DNA of 64,000 nt from Paramesorhizobium salinisoli. Its GTDB lineage: Bacteria; Pseudomonadota; Alphaproteobacteria; Rhizobiales; Rhizobiaceae. Below, piece after piece: positions 38,007 through 46,463 of the stretch. The translations under genes were made by a program, and so were the position numbers. Location of the stretch: NCBI RefSeq assembly GCF_003335045.1, contig NZ_QOZG01000004.1:434001-498000 (forward strand), read 5' to 3'. The notes under the pieces were generated by a model that searched no databases, had not been told where the DNA came from, and saw only the letters and a program-made list of their open reading frames with translations. Position 1 is the first letter of the stretch. Each line of letters opens with the position of its first letter.

Positions 38007-38486
38007 TCACGAATAGGTGGCGAAATTATCGGCTACGGAGGCGCTTGCCACCGTACGCCGCACGAAAACCGGCAGCTTGGATGGCTTTGCCTGTGACGGT
38101 GTCTGTTCGGGCGCTCTTGCCGGCGCGGGTGCGGCTGTCGCGGCGGTATTGCGGGACGAAATCGAGGTTCGCATCGCGCGGACATCGCCCTGCAGTTCGA
38201 TGCGGATGCGCTGCATCAGATCGACCGAGCGGGCGATGTCGCGCTGGGCCCTGGCGGATTCTTCCAGGCGCGCGTCCAGCTTCCTGCTCTCGTCGCGGAA
38301 ATCGTCGTGCTCAGCCTTGAGGGCTGCAAGCGCCCGCTCCAGATTGTCGGAGGATGCGGCGATCTGTTCGGCCATGGAGCGGCCCAGACGGATCATTTCC
38401 GTCGCTTTTCGCAGCGCCACGACGACAATACCGATCGAAACGAGCGAAAACACCGCCGAAATCGCATTAACCAGCAGTAAGTTCAT
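38007..38486 (-). CDS. Flagellar-cluster coiled-coil membrane protein (possibly DUF6468)
   Basis: A 159-residue protein: one N-terminal membrane helix (about 2-24), then a charged coiled coil (about 40-105), then an Ala/Pro/Ser tail. The ATG at 38486 has an AGAGGAT site and lies 20 bases inside the end of fliM, so the two are translationally coupled. The layout fits the DUF6468 family seen in alphaproteobacterial flagellar clusters, but I cannot confirm that. It may act at the motor-membrane interface. Confidence 0.75.
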   Translation of the reverse strand: MNLLLVNAISAVFSLVSIGIVVVALRKATEMIRLGRSMAEQIAASSDNLERALAALKAEHDDFRDESRKLDARLEESARAQRDIARSVDLMQRIRIELQGDVRAMRTSISSRNTAATAAPAPARAPEQTPSQAKPSKLPVFVRRTVASASVADNFATYS

Positions 38487-39405
38487 CGATAAGATCCTCT
38501 TCTTCGCTGACGGGATCGCTGATCCGTACGGTGAAATTGATACCCGTCTTGCCAAGTGTGCATTTGAAAAGCGCCTGATTGCCGCTACGCAGACGCACCT
38601 GCTCGATGGCGTCCTTCGGCAGTTTCAGCACCTGGCCGGGCTGCAAGTGCGCGATATCGCCAAGGGTCATCGTACCCTGATGGATGAAAGCCTCGATTCC
38701 GACCTTCGCGCGGCTCACCTCCAGCCGTATCTTCTTGGCCCAGGTCGGGTCCGAATGGGCCGACGGCTGGCGCAGCAGACGAGCGATCGCGTCCTGCATC
38801 GGACGATGGCAGGACCGGGGCATCAAAAGACGAATGGTTCCGGTCTTGCCTGCCGCCCTGATGGCGAGATTGCAGGAGAAAAGCCGGGACTGGTCGAATT
38901 TCTCAAGGTCGAACTCTGCCGTTTCCAACGGTTCGCCGACATGGAATATCTGCTGCTCTCCGCCGGTGAAGACATGATCGAGAGCACCGGCCATATGAGC
39001 GAAGAGCTGGCCCGCGATCTTGCGCTCCACGCTGGTGAAGGCTTCGGCGGTTTCGTATGAAGCGAAATTGGCGCCTGCTCCGAACAAAGCCTCCAGCCCG
39101 GAAAAGATGAAGGCCCGGTCGGCCACCATGTGGATGGTGCTGCCCCATCTGTCGACCTGGACGGGAACGATCATGCCGTCTTGGGGAATCAGCGCCTCGA
39201 TTTCAGTTCTTTCGACCGCCTCCACGCCTGAGAGTTCGGTCTCGACGGCAACTGGGGTGAGTTCCCTCAAGCGCGTTGAGAAGGTGGCTGCCGCGTCCCT
39301 GAAGACATGGCTGAGTGATTTCAGGTCGTCTACCGACATGCCCGCCGCGCGCAATATGCTTTCGGCCAGAACGTCGGGCTTCTTCTCTTGAGCGAAAGCG
39401 GTCAT
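38467..39405 (-). CDS. fliM: Flagellar motor switch protein FliM
   Basis: A 312-residue C-ring protein, of the divergent rhizobial type. The middle CheC-like domain contains FIFSGLEALFGAG and FTSVERKIAGQLFAHM, and the C-terminal SpoA domain MTLGDIAHLQPGQVLKLPKDAIEQVRL. The usual N-terminal CheY-binding motif (LSQDEIDALL) is not present; the start is MTAFAQEKKPDVLAESIL. It begins one base after the motA stop. Confidence 0.92.
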   Translation of the reverse strand: MTAFAQEKKPDVLAESILRAAGMSVDDLKSLSHVFRDAAATFSTRLRELTPVAVETELSGVEAVERTEIEALIPQDGMIVPVQVDRWGSTIHMVADRAFIFSGLEALFGAGANFASYETAEAFTSVERKIAGQLFAHMAGALDHVFTGGEQQIFHVGEPLETAEFDLEKFDQSRLFSCNLAIRAAGKTGTIRLLMPRSCHRPMQDAIARLLRQPSAHSDPTWAKKIRLEVSRAKVGIEAFIHQGTMTLGDIAHLQPGQVLKLPKDAIEQVRLRSGNQALFKCTLGKTGINFTVRISDPVSEEEDLIDELTAG

Positions 39406-39406
39406 C

Positions 39407-40279
39407 TCATGCCGCCTGCTGGGCCAGTACGCTGGTCAGCGTTTCCTGCTCGACCACGTCGATCGACGGGCGATCATAAGCGGAAATTGTCTTGCGGCCA
39501 TATTCCAGCGCGATCTGCGGCAACGCGCCGTTCATATAGGCAAGCAGCGTTTGCTTGACGATAATATAAAGGCGGTTCTTCTTCTCGCGGACGGTCTTTA
39601 TCTTGGTCGCGATCGGGCCTACCACGGCATAGGAAAAGAAGATGCCGGCGAAGGTTCCGACAAGTGCCGCGCCGATCAGATGCCCCAGCACTTCCGGGGC
39701 CTGGTCGAGTGCACCCATGGCCTTGATGACGCCGAGGACGGCGGCGACGATGCCGAGCGCCGGCAGGCCGTCGGCTACCGCGACCATGGCATGATAGGGC
39801 TTCAGCTTGTCACGCGCTATGGTATGGATTTCCTCGTCCATCAGCGCCTCGATTTCATGCGAGCGGGCATTGCCGATGATGATCAGGCGGCAATAGTCGC
39901 AGATGAAACCGGTCAAGTCCTGATTCTTCAATACGCTGGGAAATGCCTGGAAAATTGGCGATTCCTGCGGGTTATCGACATGAATCTCGACCTCATTTCG
40001 CGACTTTGCGCGCAATTCGCGCATCAGGCTGTAGAGAACGCCGAGGATATCGAGATAATCGCGCTGCTTGGGAACGGCGTTGGAGAACGCTTCCATGCAG
40101 GCGCGGCCCGTATCCTTGACCGCCGAAAACGGATTGGCGACGAGGAACGTACCAAGGGCGGCGCCGCAGATGATGACGAATTCCCACGGCTGGACAAGAA
40201 CGCCAACGTGACCGCCCATGGCGATGAAGCCGCCAAGCATGCAGCCGAGGGTGACGACGAGGCCGATGATAATGCCCAA
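39407..40279 (-). CDS. motA: Flagellar stator protein MotA
   Basis: A 290-residue proton-channel subunit of the stator with four membrane helices (about 2-20, 30-50, 165-185, 200-220). The cytosolic loop begins [20 protein letters not shown] and [18 protein letters not shown] marks helix 3. The start is TTG at 40279, with an AGGAGAAG site nine bases before it. It is the first gene of the leftward operon; its promoter box lies at 40315-40338. Confidence 0.94.
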   Translation of the reverse strand: MGIIIGLVVTLGCMLGGFIAMGGHVGVLVQPWEFVIICGAALGTFLVANPFSAVKDTGRACMEAFSNAVPKQRDYLDILGVLYSLMRELRAKSRNEVEIHVDNPQESPIFQAFPSVLKNQDLTGFICDYCRLIIIGNARSHEIEALMDEEIHTIARDKLKPYHAMVAVADGLPALGIVAAVLGVIKAMGALDQAPEVLGHLIGAALVGTFAGIFFSYAVVGPIATKIKTVREKKNRLYIIVKQTLLAYMNGALPQIALEYGRKTISAYDRPSIDVVEQETLTSVLAQQAA

Positions 40280-40314
40280 AACATTCTTCTCCTGCTGACA
40301 TGTTCGACCGCAGC

Positions 40315-40338
40315 AATAGAGGGGGCGGCTTGCGCGAA
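40315..40338 (-). promoter_or_regulatory. Flagellar box upstream of motA
   Basis: On the minus strand: TTCGCGCAAG (40338-40329), ten bases, then TATT (40318-40315), ending about 36 bases before the motA start. It is the same pattern as upstream of flgB, fliF and flgE. An overlapping direct repeat GCAAGC-N5-GCAAGC is also present. Confidence 0.65.
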
Positions 40339-40359
40339 GCTTGCCTCGGCTAAACCAGC

Positions 40360-40385
40360 TTCGGGCAAGCTTCTGGAGCGATAAA
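40360..40385 (+). promoter_or_regulatory. Flagellar box upstream of the DUF1217 gene
   Basis: TTCGGGCAAG at 40360-40369 followed by GATAA twelve bases later. It is a slightly altered copy of the box before other flagellar units, facing right towards the DUF1217-flgF-fliI operon. Confidence 0.55.
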
Positions 40386-40425
40386 CGCTGCTATCGATTG
40401 AAGGGGCAGTTCGAAGGGCAGGGGC

Positions 40426-41214
40426 ATGGTCGACACATTGACGGGCTATCGCATGATTGCGTCCAACATGACGCGATCCCTGGCGCGCGTATCGAAGGAA
40501 CCGGTGGTCGAGCGGGAAACCGCTTATTACCTGGAGAATATCGGCAAGGTGAAATCGATCGACGATTTCATGGCCGACGACCGTCTTTACCGATACGCCA
40601 TGAAAGCGCACGGCCTGGAGGACATGGCCTATGCCAAGGCTTTCGTGCGCAAGATCCTGACCGAAGGCACAAGCGACGATTCGAGCCTTGCCAACACGCT
40701 GACCGACAAGCGCTACAGGGATTTCGCCACCACGTTCGATTTCGCCGCGCTCGGCGACAAGACGACTGCTTCCGACAAGGCCAGGCAGGGCGTCGTGGAC
40801 AAATATGTCCGCCAGACCCTGGAAGAGGAAGCCGGTGACCAGAACGAGGGCGTGCGCCTTGCGCTTTACTTCGAACGCAAGGCCAAGGGGCTGACCAACG
40901 CCTATGAAATCCTGGGCGACAGGGCACTCCTGACGGTGGTGCAGACGGCGCTCGGAATACCGTCTGCCGTATCCTACGCCGATATCGACAAGCAGGCGCA
41001 GAGGATCGAGCAGCGTCTCGACATCAAGTCGCTTTCCGATCCGAAAGAACTGGCAAAGTTCATGACCCGCTTCACGGCGCTGTACGAGATGAACAATCCC
41101 TCGATGGGCAGCGCGTCCTCGGTCGCTTCGCTGCTGCTGGGCGGCACCTCCTCAGTGGGGATCTCGACCGACATCCTGACCACTCTTCAATCCTTCAAAC
41201 CCGGCGGCAGGTGA
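40426..41214 (+). CDS. DUF1217 flagellar-cluster protein
   Basis: A 262-residue soluble, largely helical protein, matching DUF1217, which is found upstream of flgF in rhizobial flagellar clusters. Helical repeats such as VERETAYYLENIGKVKSIDDFMADDRLYRYAMKAHGLEDM are visible; there is no signal peptide or membrane helix. The first part (YRMIASNMTRSLARVSKEP) looks flagellar-axial-like. The function is unknown; a secreted or assembly-related flagellar role is plausible. It starts the rightward operon and ends 7 bases before flgF. Confidence 0.85.
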   Translation: MVDTLTGYRMIASNMTRSLARVSKEPVVERETAYYLENIGKVKSIDDFMADDRLYRYAMKAHGLEDMAYAKAFVRKILTEGTSDDSSLANTLTDKRYRDFATTFDFAALGDKTTASDKARQGVVDKYVRQTLEEEAGDQNEGVRLALYFERKAKGLTNAYEILGDRALLTVVQTALGIPSAVSYADIDKQAQRIEQRLDIKSLSDPKELAKFMTRFTALYEMNNPSMGSASSVASLLLGGTSSVGISTDILTTLQSFKPGGR

Positions 41215-41221
41215 CCGATAC

Positions 41222-41947
41222 ATGCAGAATTCCATCTATGTCGGACTTTCCTCGCAGATAACGCTGGAGCGCCGGCTCGACGCCATCGCGAACAACGTCG
41301 CCAACATGTCGACACCGGGCTTTCGCGGCGAGGGTACGAAATTCGATTCGCTCGTCTCCATGAAGGCCAGCGACGACGTTCATTTCGCCTCGGCGGGAAA
41401 GAGCTATATCCGTACTGAGGCGGGCCCGATCATCCAGACGGACAATCCGTTCGATGTGGCCGTCAAGGGCGAGGCATGGCTATCGCTCTCCACGCCGCAG
41501 GGGCAGGTCTATACGCGCGACGGGCGGATGCAGATGACGCCGGAGGGCGAGTTGCGCTCGGTCATGGGGCATCCGGTGCTCGATGCGGGCGGCCAGCCTC
41601 TCATCATCAACCCCAATGGCGGCGCGCCGAAGATTTCGTCGGACGGCGCAATCTATCAGAATGGCGCGCAGGTCGGTGCGATCGGGCTCTTCTCCATCGC
41701 GCCTGAGGCCAAGCTGACCTATGCTGGAAACTCTGCCGTCATCCCCGATGTTGCGGCGCAGGCGGTGGTGGACGATGCCAGTGTCGGAGTGGTGCAGGGG
41801 GCGATCGAAGGCTCCAATGTCGATGGCGTGACCGAAATGACGCGGCTCATCAGCGTCAGCCGCGCTTTCGAGCAGGTGGATGCGCTGCTGCGGCAGCAGG
41901 AAAATACGCTGACTGACGCTGTCAAGACGCTCGGCTCGAAAGCGTGA
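41222..41947 (+). CDS. flgF: Flagellar proximal rod protein FlgF
   Basis: A 241-residue rod protein. The N-terminal rod motif LERRLDAIANNVANMSTPGFRGEG and the C-terminal EGSNVDGVTEMTRLISVSRAFEQVDALLRQQE are the two ends that form the coiled coil of the rod. It has no cleaved signal; it is exported by the flagellar type III system. The stop overlaps the fliI start. Confidence 0.93.
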   Translation: MQNSIYVGLSSQITLERRLDAIANNVANMSTPGFRGEGTKFDSLVSMKASDDVHFASAGKSYIRTEAGPIIQTDNPFDVAVKGEAWLSLSTPQGQVYTRDGRMQMTPEGELRSVMGHPVLDAGGQPLIINPNGGAPKISSDGAIYQNGAQVGAIGLFSIAPEAKLTYAGNSAVIPDVAAQAVVDDASVGVVQGAIEGSNVDGVTEMTRLISVSRAFEQVDALLRQQENTLTDAVKTLGSKA

Positions 41948-43335
41948 TGGCCGGAACTGCCGACCTGTTGCCCACGGCAAGCCTTTCGTCTGTTGCGGGA
42001 TTGCCGCTGGAACGGCTGGTGGCGTTCGTGCGCCGCGAATGCTCGGCCCCGTCGCCGCTGGTCGGCATTGGCGGCACGGTCAACGATGTTTCGCGCTCGG
42101 TGATCGCGGTACGCGGCATCTCGCAGACGGCGACGCTCGGCGACGGCGTGCTGATGCGTTGCGGGCCAGGGCTCACGCGCGGCGAGATCATCCGTGTGGC
42201 GGAAAGCCATGTGCTGATCAAGCCGTTCGACGATCGCGCGGTGCCGGTTCTCGGCGCGCCGGTCTTTCCCGATGGCGCATTGCGCATCGCCCCTTCGCCC
42301 GAATGGAAGGGCAGGGTCATCGATGCCCTGGGAATGCCGCTCGACGGTAAAGGACCTCTCGTGCCGGGTCGTGTGCCCATGCCGGCGGATCGCTCGCCGC
42401 CGGCCGCGATGCGTCGGGCGCGGGTGGACACGGGTTTGCGCACCGGCGTCAATGTCATCGATATCTTCACACCGATGTGCTTCGGCCAGCGACTGGGCAT
42501 CTTCGCGGGATCGGGCGTCGGCAAATCGACGCTGCTGGCGATGATGACCAAGGCCACGGATTTCGACACGGTGGTGCTGGCGCTGACGGGAGAGCGCGGG
42601 CGCGAAGTGCGCGACATGCTGGACGATACCATGGCTGGTAAGCTCGGCAAGACAATCACGGTGGTCGCCACCGGCGACGAGAGCCCGATGATGCGTCGGC
42701 TCGCACCCAACACAGCAACGGCCATCGCCGAATATTTTCGCGACCGGGGCGAAAACGTTCTGCTGATCGTCGATTCTATCACCCGCTTCGCGCATGCGGC
42801 GCGCGAGGTAGCGATTGCGGCGGAGGAGCCGCCGGTTTCACGCGGCTATCCGCCTAGCGTCTTCAGCCAGCTTCCGCGTCTTCTCGAACGGGCCGGTCCC
42901 GGACTGGAAGGGGGCGGCACGATCACCGGCATCTATTCGGTGCTCGTCGACGGCGACGATCACAATGATCCGGTATCGGACGCAATCCGCGGCACGCTCG
43001 ACGGGCATATCGTGCTCGACCGGGGCATAGCGGCGCAGGGTCGTTACCCGGCGGTGGATGTTCCAGGCTCCGTCTCGCGGCTTGCACAGCATGGCTGGAC
43101 GCCTGAGCAGAAGAAGCTCGTCACCCAATTGCGTGGGCTGATCGCGCGTTTCGAGGAGACGCGCGACCTGCGCGCCATCGGCGCCTATCAAGCGGGCAAT
43201 GACGGCTTTCTCGACCAGGCGGTGACGCTGGTGCCAAAAATCTACGAGGCGATGCAGCAGACGCCCGACATGCCGGTTTCGATCGATCCCTACAATGATC
43301 TTGCTGCCGCCCTGCGCGGCAAGGAGAATGCATGA
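41947..43335 (+). CDS. fliI: Flagellar export ATPase FliI
   Basis: A 462-residue ATPase of the flagellar export apparatus, related to the F1 beta subunit. Walker A is AGSGVGKST (about 187-195), Walker B region VLLIVDSITRFAHAAREVA, and the ERGREVRDML switch follows. The ATG at 41947 overlaps the flgF stop by one base (TGATG). Its expected regulator FliH is not next to it; a FliH-like gene lies at 53138. Confidence 0.95.
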   Translation: MAGTADLLPTASLSSVAGLPLERLVAFVRRECSAPSPLVGIGGTVNDVSRSVIAVRGISQTATLGDGVLMRCGPGLTRGEIIRVAESHVLIKPFDDRAVPVLGAPVFPDGALRIAPSPEWKGRVIDALGMPLDGKGPLVPGRVPMPADRSPPAAMRRARVDTGLRTGVNVIDIFTPMCFGQRLGIFAGSGVGKSTLLAMMTKATDFDTVVLALTGERGREVRDMLDDTMAGKLGKTITVVATGDESPMMRRLAPNTATAIAEYFRDRGENVLLIVDSITRFAHAAREVAIAAEEPPVSRGYPPSVFSQLPRLLERAGPGLEGGGTITGIYSVLVDGDDHNDPVSDAIRGTLDGHIVLDRGIAAQGRYPAVDVPGSVSRLAQHGWTPEQKKLVTQLRGLIARFEETRDLRAIGAYQAGNDGFLDQAVTLVPKIYEAMQQTPDMPVSIDPYNDLAAALRGKENA

Positions 43336-43907
43336 GCCGCGAAGAACAGAAGAACGTCCCGCCTCCCGCTCAACCCACGTCCTGGCCGCCTGCACCGGCA
43401 AAAAAGATCGACAGCTATCTGAAGGCAGCAGGGGTGGCGCTTGCCGCCGGCTGCGCCATGCTGCCCTTCGTCGTCTATCTCGATCGCGTCGAGCCGCCAC
43501 AGCAAAATGCTGCGCCAAAGAATGTCCGCGATCCGCTGGACCGGTCGAAACAGACCGTCTTTCGCCGGATGAATCCGTTTGCTCCGTCCGAGACCGTCGC
43601 GGCAAAGCCCGAGCTCGATCCCAATCCAACCGGCGCCACCATGTCGAACGGCAAGGGACAGCCGCGGGCCGCGGGAGCGGAAGAGGCGTCGCCCGACAAG
43701 CAGCCTTTTCCGGGCAAACCGGTATTCCTGCTGCGCGAGGTGGTCGGCGGCATGGCGATGATCGAAGATGGCGCGGGTTACTGGTTCGTGGAAAAGGGCT
43801 CGCTGCTTCCCGATGGCAGTACGCTCACCGCGCTGAGCCGAAGCGACGGGGCCGGCACCTGGCAGCTCAAGACCTCAACGGGTGATGTGATCGAACAGAC
43901 CCAATAG
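43332..43907 (+). CDS. Unknown membrane protein of the fliI operon
   Basis: A 191-residue protein that starts within the last bases of fliI (ATGA overlap). A Pro-rich N-terminus is followed by one membrane helix (AGVALAAGCAMLPFVVYL, about 33-50), a long linker, and a C-terminal beta-rich domain (KPVFLLREVVGGMAMIEDGAGYWFVEKGSLLPDGSTLTAL, about 132-175). That layout, a helix with a periplasmic domain, suggests a motor- or rod-associated factor. I do not recognise a family. Confidence 0.75.
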   Translation: MSREEQKNVPPPAQPTSWPPAPAKKIDSYLKAAGVALAAGCAMLPFVVYLDRVEPPQQNAAPKNVRDPLDRSKQTVFRRMNPFAPSETVAAKPELDPNPTGATMSNGKGQPRAAGAEEASPDKQPFPGKPVFLLREVVGGMAMIEDGAGYWFVEKGSLLPDGSTLTALSRSDGAGTWQLKTSTGDVIEQTQ

Positions 43908-43940
43908 AAACGTTCGCCTCAAGAACATACCGGCACAAGT

Positions 43941-43964
43941 CTCGCGCAAGATTCGGCGCATAGG
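43941..43964 (+). promoter_or_regulatory. Flagellar box upstream of flgB
   Basis: CTCGCGCAAG (43941-43950), ten bases, then TAGG. One base differs from the fliF copy in the first block, and ATTCG follows it as CTTCG does at fliF. A GTTAA-N7-TAAA sequence (43964-43979) lies directly downstream and resembles a CtrA half-site pair. Confidence 0.65.
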
Positions 43965-44004
43965 TTAACGAAAGTTAAACGGGGTAAGGCAGGCGGATAG
44001 AATC

Positions 44005-44385
44005 ATGGGGCCGATTCATCTCTTCGATCTGGCTTCACGGCAGGCGCAATGGCTTTCCGTGAAGGAGGCAGCGATTTCGAGCAATGTGGCGAACGCCAAT
44101 ACGCCCGGCTTCAAAGCGCGCGATGTCGATCCGTTCAGCGATGTCCTGGAAAAAACGCAGCTCAGCATGGCGGCGACCGATCCGCACCATCTCGAAGTCA
44201 ATGCCACCGGCATCAGCGCCGTTCAGATGCGTCAGGACAACATCATCGAGACCACCCATTCCGGCAATACCGTCAGTCTTGAGCAAGAAATGATCAAGGC
44301 CGGCGAAGTCAGCCGCGATTTCTCCCTCAATACCAGCATCGTCAAGGCATTCCATCGCATGATGCTGACCGCGGTGAAGGGATAG
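44005..44385 (+). CDS. flgB: Flagellar proximal rod protein FlgB
   Basis: A 126-residue rod protein with EAAISSNVANANTPGFKARDVDPF at the N-terminus and the SLNTSIVKAFHRMMLTAVKG end typical of FlgB. It is the first gene of the long rod/ring operon flgB-flgC-fliE-flgG-flgA-flgI-motE-flgH-fliL-fliP. Confidence 0.93.
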   Translation: MGPIHLFDLASRQAQWLSVKEAAISSNVANANTPGFKARDVDPFSDVLEKTQLSMAATDPHHLEVNATGISAVQMRQDNIIETTHSGNTVSLEQEMIKAGEVSRDFSLNTSIVKAFHRMMLTAVKG

Positions 44386-44388
44386 ACC

Positions 44389-44808
44389 ATGGCCGATCCC
44401 ATCATCAGCGCGTTGAAGGTGGCGGCGTCGGGTCTCGACGCGCAATCGACACGACTGCGCATCGTCGCCGAGAACATGGCCAACGCCCAGTCGACGGGCA
44501 AGACGCCTGATGCTGATCCATACCGGCGCAAGACGGTTTCGTTCCGAACCGAACTCGAGCGCACGACCGGAACGCAGGAGGTTCGCGTCGCCGAGGTCGG
44601 CACCGATTCCTCCCCTTTCGTCGAGCAATATGATCCGAGCCATCCGGCGGCGGATGCGAGAGGCTATGTCAAATATCCCAACGTCAACATGGTGGTCGAG
44701 ATGGCCGACATGCGGGAGGCAAACCGTTCGTATGAAGCCAATCTCCAGGTGATCAAGCAGGCACGCGAGATGATCGCCATGACCATCGACCTTTTGAGGA
44801 ACTCGTGA
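44389..44808 (+). CDS. flgC: Flagellar proximal rod protein FlgC
   Basis: A 139-residue rod protein: [29 protein letters not shown], then [28 protein letters not shown] at the C-terminal end, both diagnostic of FlgC. It begins three bases after the flgB stop and its stop overlaps the fliE start. Confidence 0.94.
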   Translation: MADPIISALKVAASGLDAQSTRLRIVAENMANAQSTGKTPDADPYRRKTVSFRTELERTTGTQEVRVAEVGTDSSPFVEQYDPSHPAADARGYVKYPNVNMVVEMADMREANRSYEANLQVIKQAREMIAMTIDLLRNS

Positions 44809-45158
44809 TGATTGATTCGTTGTTGAGCGTTTCCACCCGCAACGCCCTGTCGAGCCTGTCGGAAGCCGTCGGTGAAGCCGGTGCGGCGGGCGCCATCGCT
44901 CCCGCAAAGCCGTCCGCTGCCGGTCAGCCTTCGGTCGGCGGCGCCTCGTTCGGGGACGTGCTGTCGCAACTGACGGGATCAATGGGCGACAAGATCAGGA
45001 ATGCCGAGGCAATGTCGATTTCCAGCATGACCGGCGACGTGCCAACCCGCGAAGTGGTCAATTCGGTCATGGAGGCCGAGCAGTCGCTGCAGACGGCCAT
45101 CGCCATCCGCGACAAGATCGTCCAGGCCTATCTCGAAATCAGCCGGATGCAGATCTAG
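44808..45158 (+). CDS. fliE: Hook-basal body protein FliE
   Basis: A 116-residue protein that joins the MS ring to the rod. The core [69 protein letters not shown] is the typical C-terminal FliE domain. I choose the ATG at 44808 (TGATG overlap with flgC); a GTG one codon earlier is too close to the GAGGA site. Confidence 0.93.
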   Translation: MIDSLLSVSTRNALSSLSEAVGEAGAAGAIAPAKPSAAGQPSVGGASFGDVLSQLTGSMGDKIRNAEAMSISSMTGDVPTREVVNSVMEAEQSLQTAIAIRDKIVQAYLEISRMQI

Positions 45159-45174
45159 GCTTGAGGAAAACACC

Positions 45175-45963
45175 ATGAAAGCGCTCACCATCGCGGCAAC
45201 GGGCATGAATGCCCAGCAGCTCAATCTCGAAGTCATCGCCAATAATATCGCCAATATCAACACGACCGGGTTCAAGCGTGCGCGGGCGGAATTCTCCGAC
45301 CTGATCTACCAGGCTGAGCGAACGGCTGGCGTGCCGAACCGCGCCAACCAGAACATCGTGCCCGAGGGCGCGCTGGTCGGGCTCGGCGTGCAGACGGCGG
45401 CGGTGCGCAACCTGCATATCCAGGGCAGCCTGTCGCAGACCGGCAATCCGCTCGATGTCGCGCTGACCGGGAATGGCTGGTTCCAGATCCAGAGCCCGAC
45501 GGGTGAGACGTTCTATACGCGGGCAGGCGCCTTCAACAAGAATGCCGATGGGCTACTCGTCACAATCGACGGCAATCCGGTGGAGCCGGCTATCACCATC
45601 CCGGCCGGAGCGGTGGAGGTAACGATCTCGGAATCCGGGCAAGTCTTCGCCAAGCTGCAGGATCAGGTCCAGCAGGTCGATCTCGGCCAATTGACGCTGG
45701 CCAATTTCACCAATGAGGCGGGGCTCGAACCGCTCGGCGACAATCTCTATCGCGAGACCGAAGCGTCAGGCGCACCGATTGTCGGCGTTCCCGGAGATCC
45801 GGGTTTTGCCACTTTGACGCAGCGCTATCTCGAAGCGTCCAATGTCGATCCGGTCAAGGAAATCACCGAGCTGATCACGGCGCAGCGCGCCTATGAAATG
45901 AACTCCAAGGTGATCCAGGCGGCGGACGAAATGGCTGCGGTCGTTTCGAAGAATTTGCGCTGA
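45175..45963 (+). CDS. flgG: Flagellar distal rod protein FlgG
   Basis: A 262-residue distal rod protein: [34 protein letters not shown] at the start and [32 protein letters not shown] at the end, the defining FlgG segments. Length matches the family closely. A short gap separates it from flgA. Confidence 0.95.
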   Translation: MKALTIAATGMNAQQLNLEVIANNIANINTTGFKRARAEFSDLIYQAERTAGVPNRANQNIVPEGALVGLGVQTAAVRNLHIQGSLSQTGNPLDVALTGNGWFQIQSPTGETFYTRAGAFNKNADGLLVTIDGNPVEPAITIPAGAVEVTISESGQVFAKLQDQVQQVDLGQLTLANFTNEAGLEPLGDNLYRETEASGAPIVGVPGDPGFATLTQRYLEASNVDPVKEITELITAQRAYEMNSKVIQAADEMAAVVSKNLR

Positions 45964-45974
45964 CGGAGGCTCTG

Positions 45975-46463
45975 ATGACTTGGGGAAAGGCGAGGCGTAA
46001 AATGGCAAGGCTGTGGACCGCTGCACTGGCAGGCATCGCGGCGTTTGCCTTTGCGCCCGCCGCCCTTGCCGACCGTATCTCGTTCGTGGTGCCGTCCGCC
46101 GTCATCTATCCCGGGCAGACGGTGGGGGATACCGCGCTTCTGGAAAAGCAGTTCACCATCCGGGCGGAGGCGGCGGGGCAATATGCGCTGACGCCGGACC
46201 AGGTTACGGGGAAGATCGCGCGGCGCACGCTCTTGCCGGGAAAGCCGATCCTGATCGGCGCGTTGGGCGAACCCTCGCTGGTCAAACGCGGCGTGCCCGC
46301 GCCTCTGGTCTATACGGCGGGCGGACTGACGATTACCGCGATGGGGACGCCGCTGGAGCCCGGTTCTGCCGGTGATTTCGTCAAGGTGCGCAATATCGAT
46401 AGCGGATTGATCGTTTCCGGCACAGTCCAGGCTGACGGCAAGATACAGGTGGGAATGCAGTGA
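45975..46463 (+). CDS. flgA: P-ring assembly chaperone FlgA
   Basis: A 162-residue periplasmic chaperone for P-ring assembly. It has a signal peptide ending near ALA-DRIS and a C-terminal SAF-type domain (PLVYTAGGLTITAMGTPLEPGSAGDFVKVRN). The ATG at 45975 follows a GGAGG site; an ATG at 46002 is the alternative. The stop overlaps the flgI start (GTGA). Confidence 0.9.
   Translation: MTWGKARRKMARLWTAALAGIAAFAFAPAALADRISFVVPSAVIYPGQTVGDTALLEKQFTIRAEAAGQYALTPDQVTGKIARRTLLPGKPILIGALGEPSLVKRGVPAPLVYTAGGLTITAMGTPLEPGSAGDFVKVRNIDSGLIVSGTVQADGKIQVGMQ

Noticed and set aside
41719-42795. Leftward frame of about 358 codons opposite flgF and fliI
   Set aside because: Both forward genes are certain; the reverse frame is low-complexity and lacks a start context.
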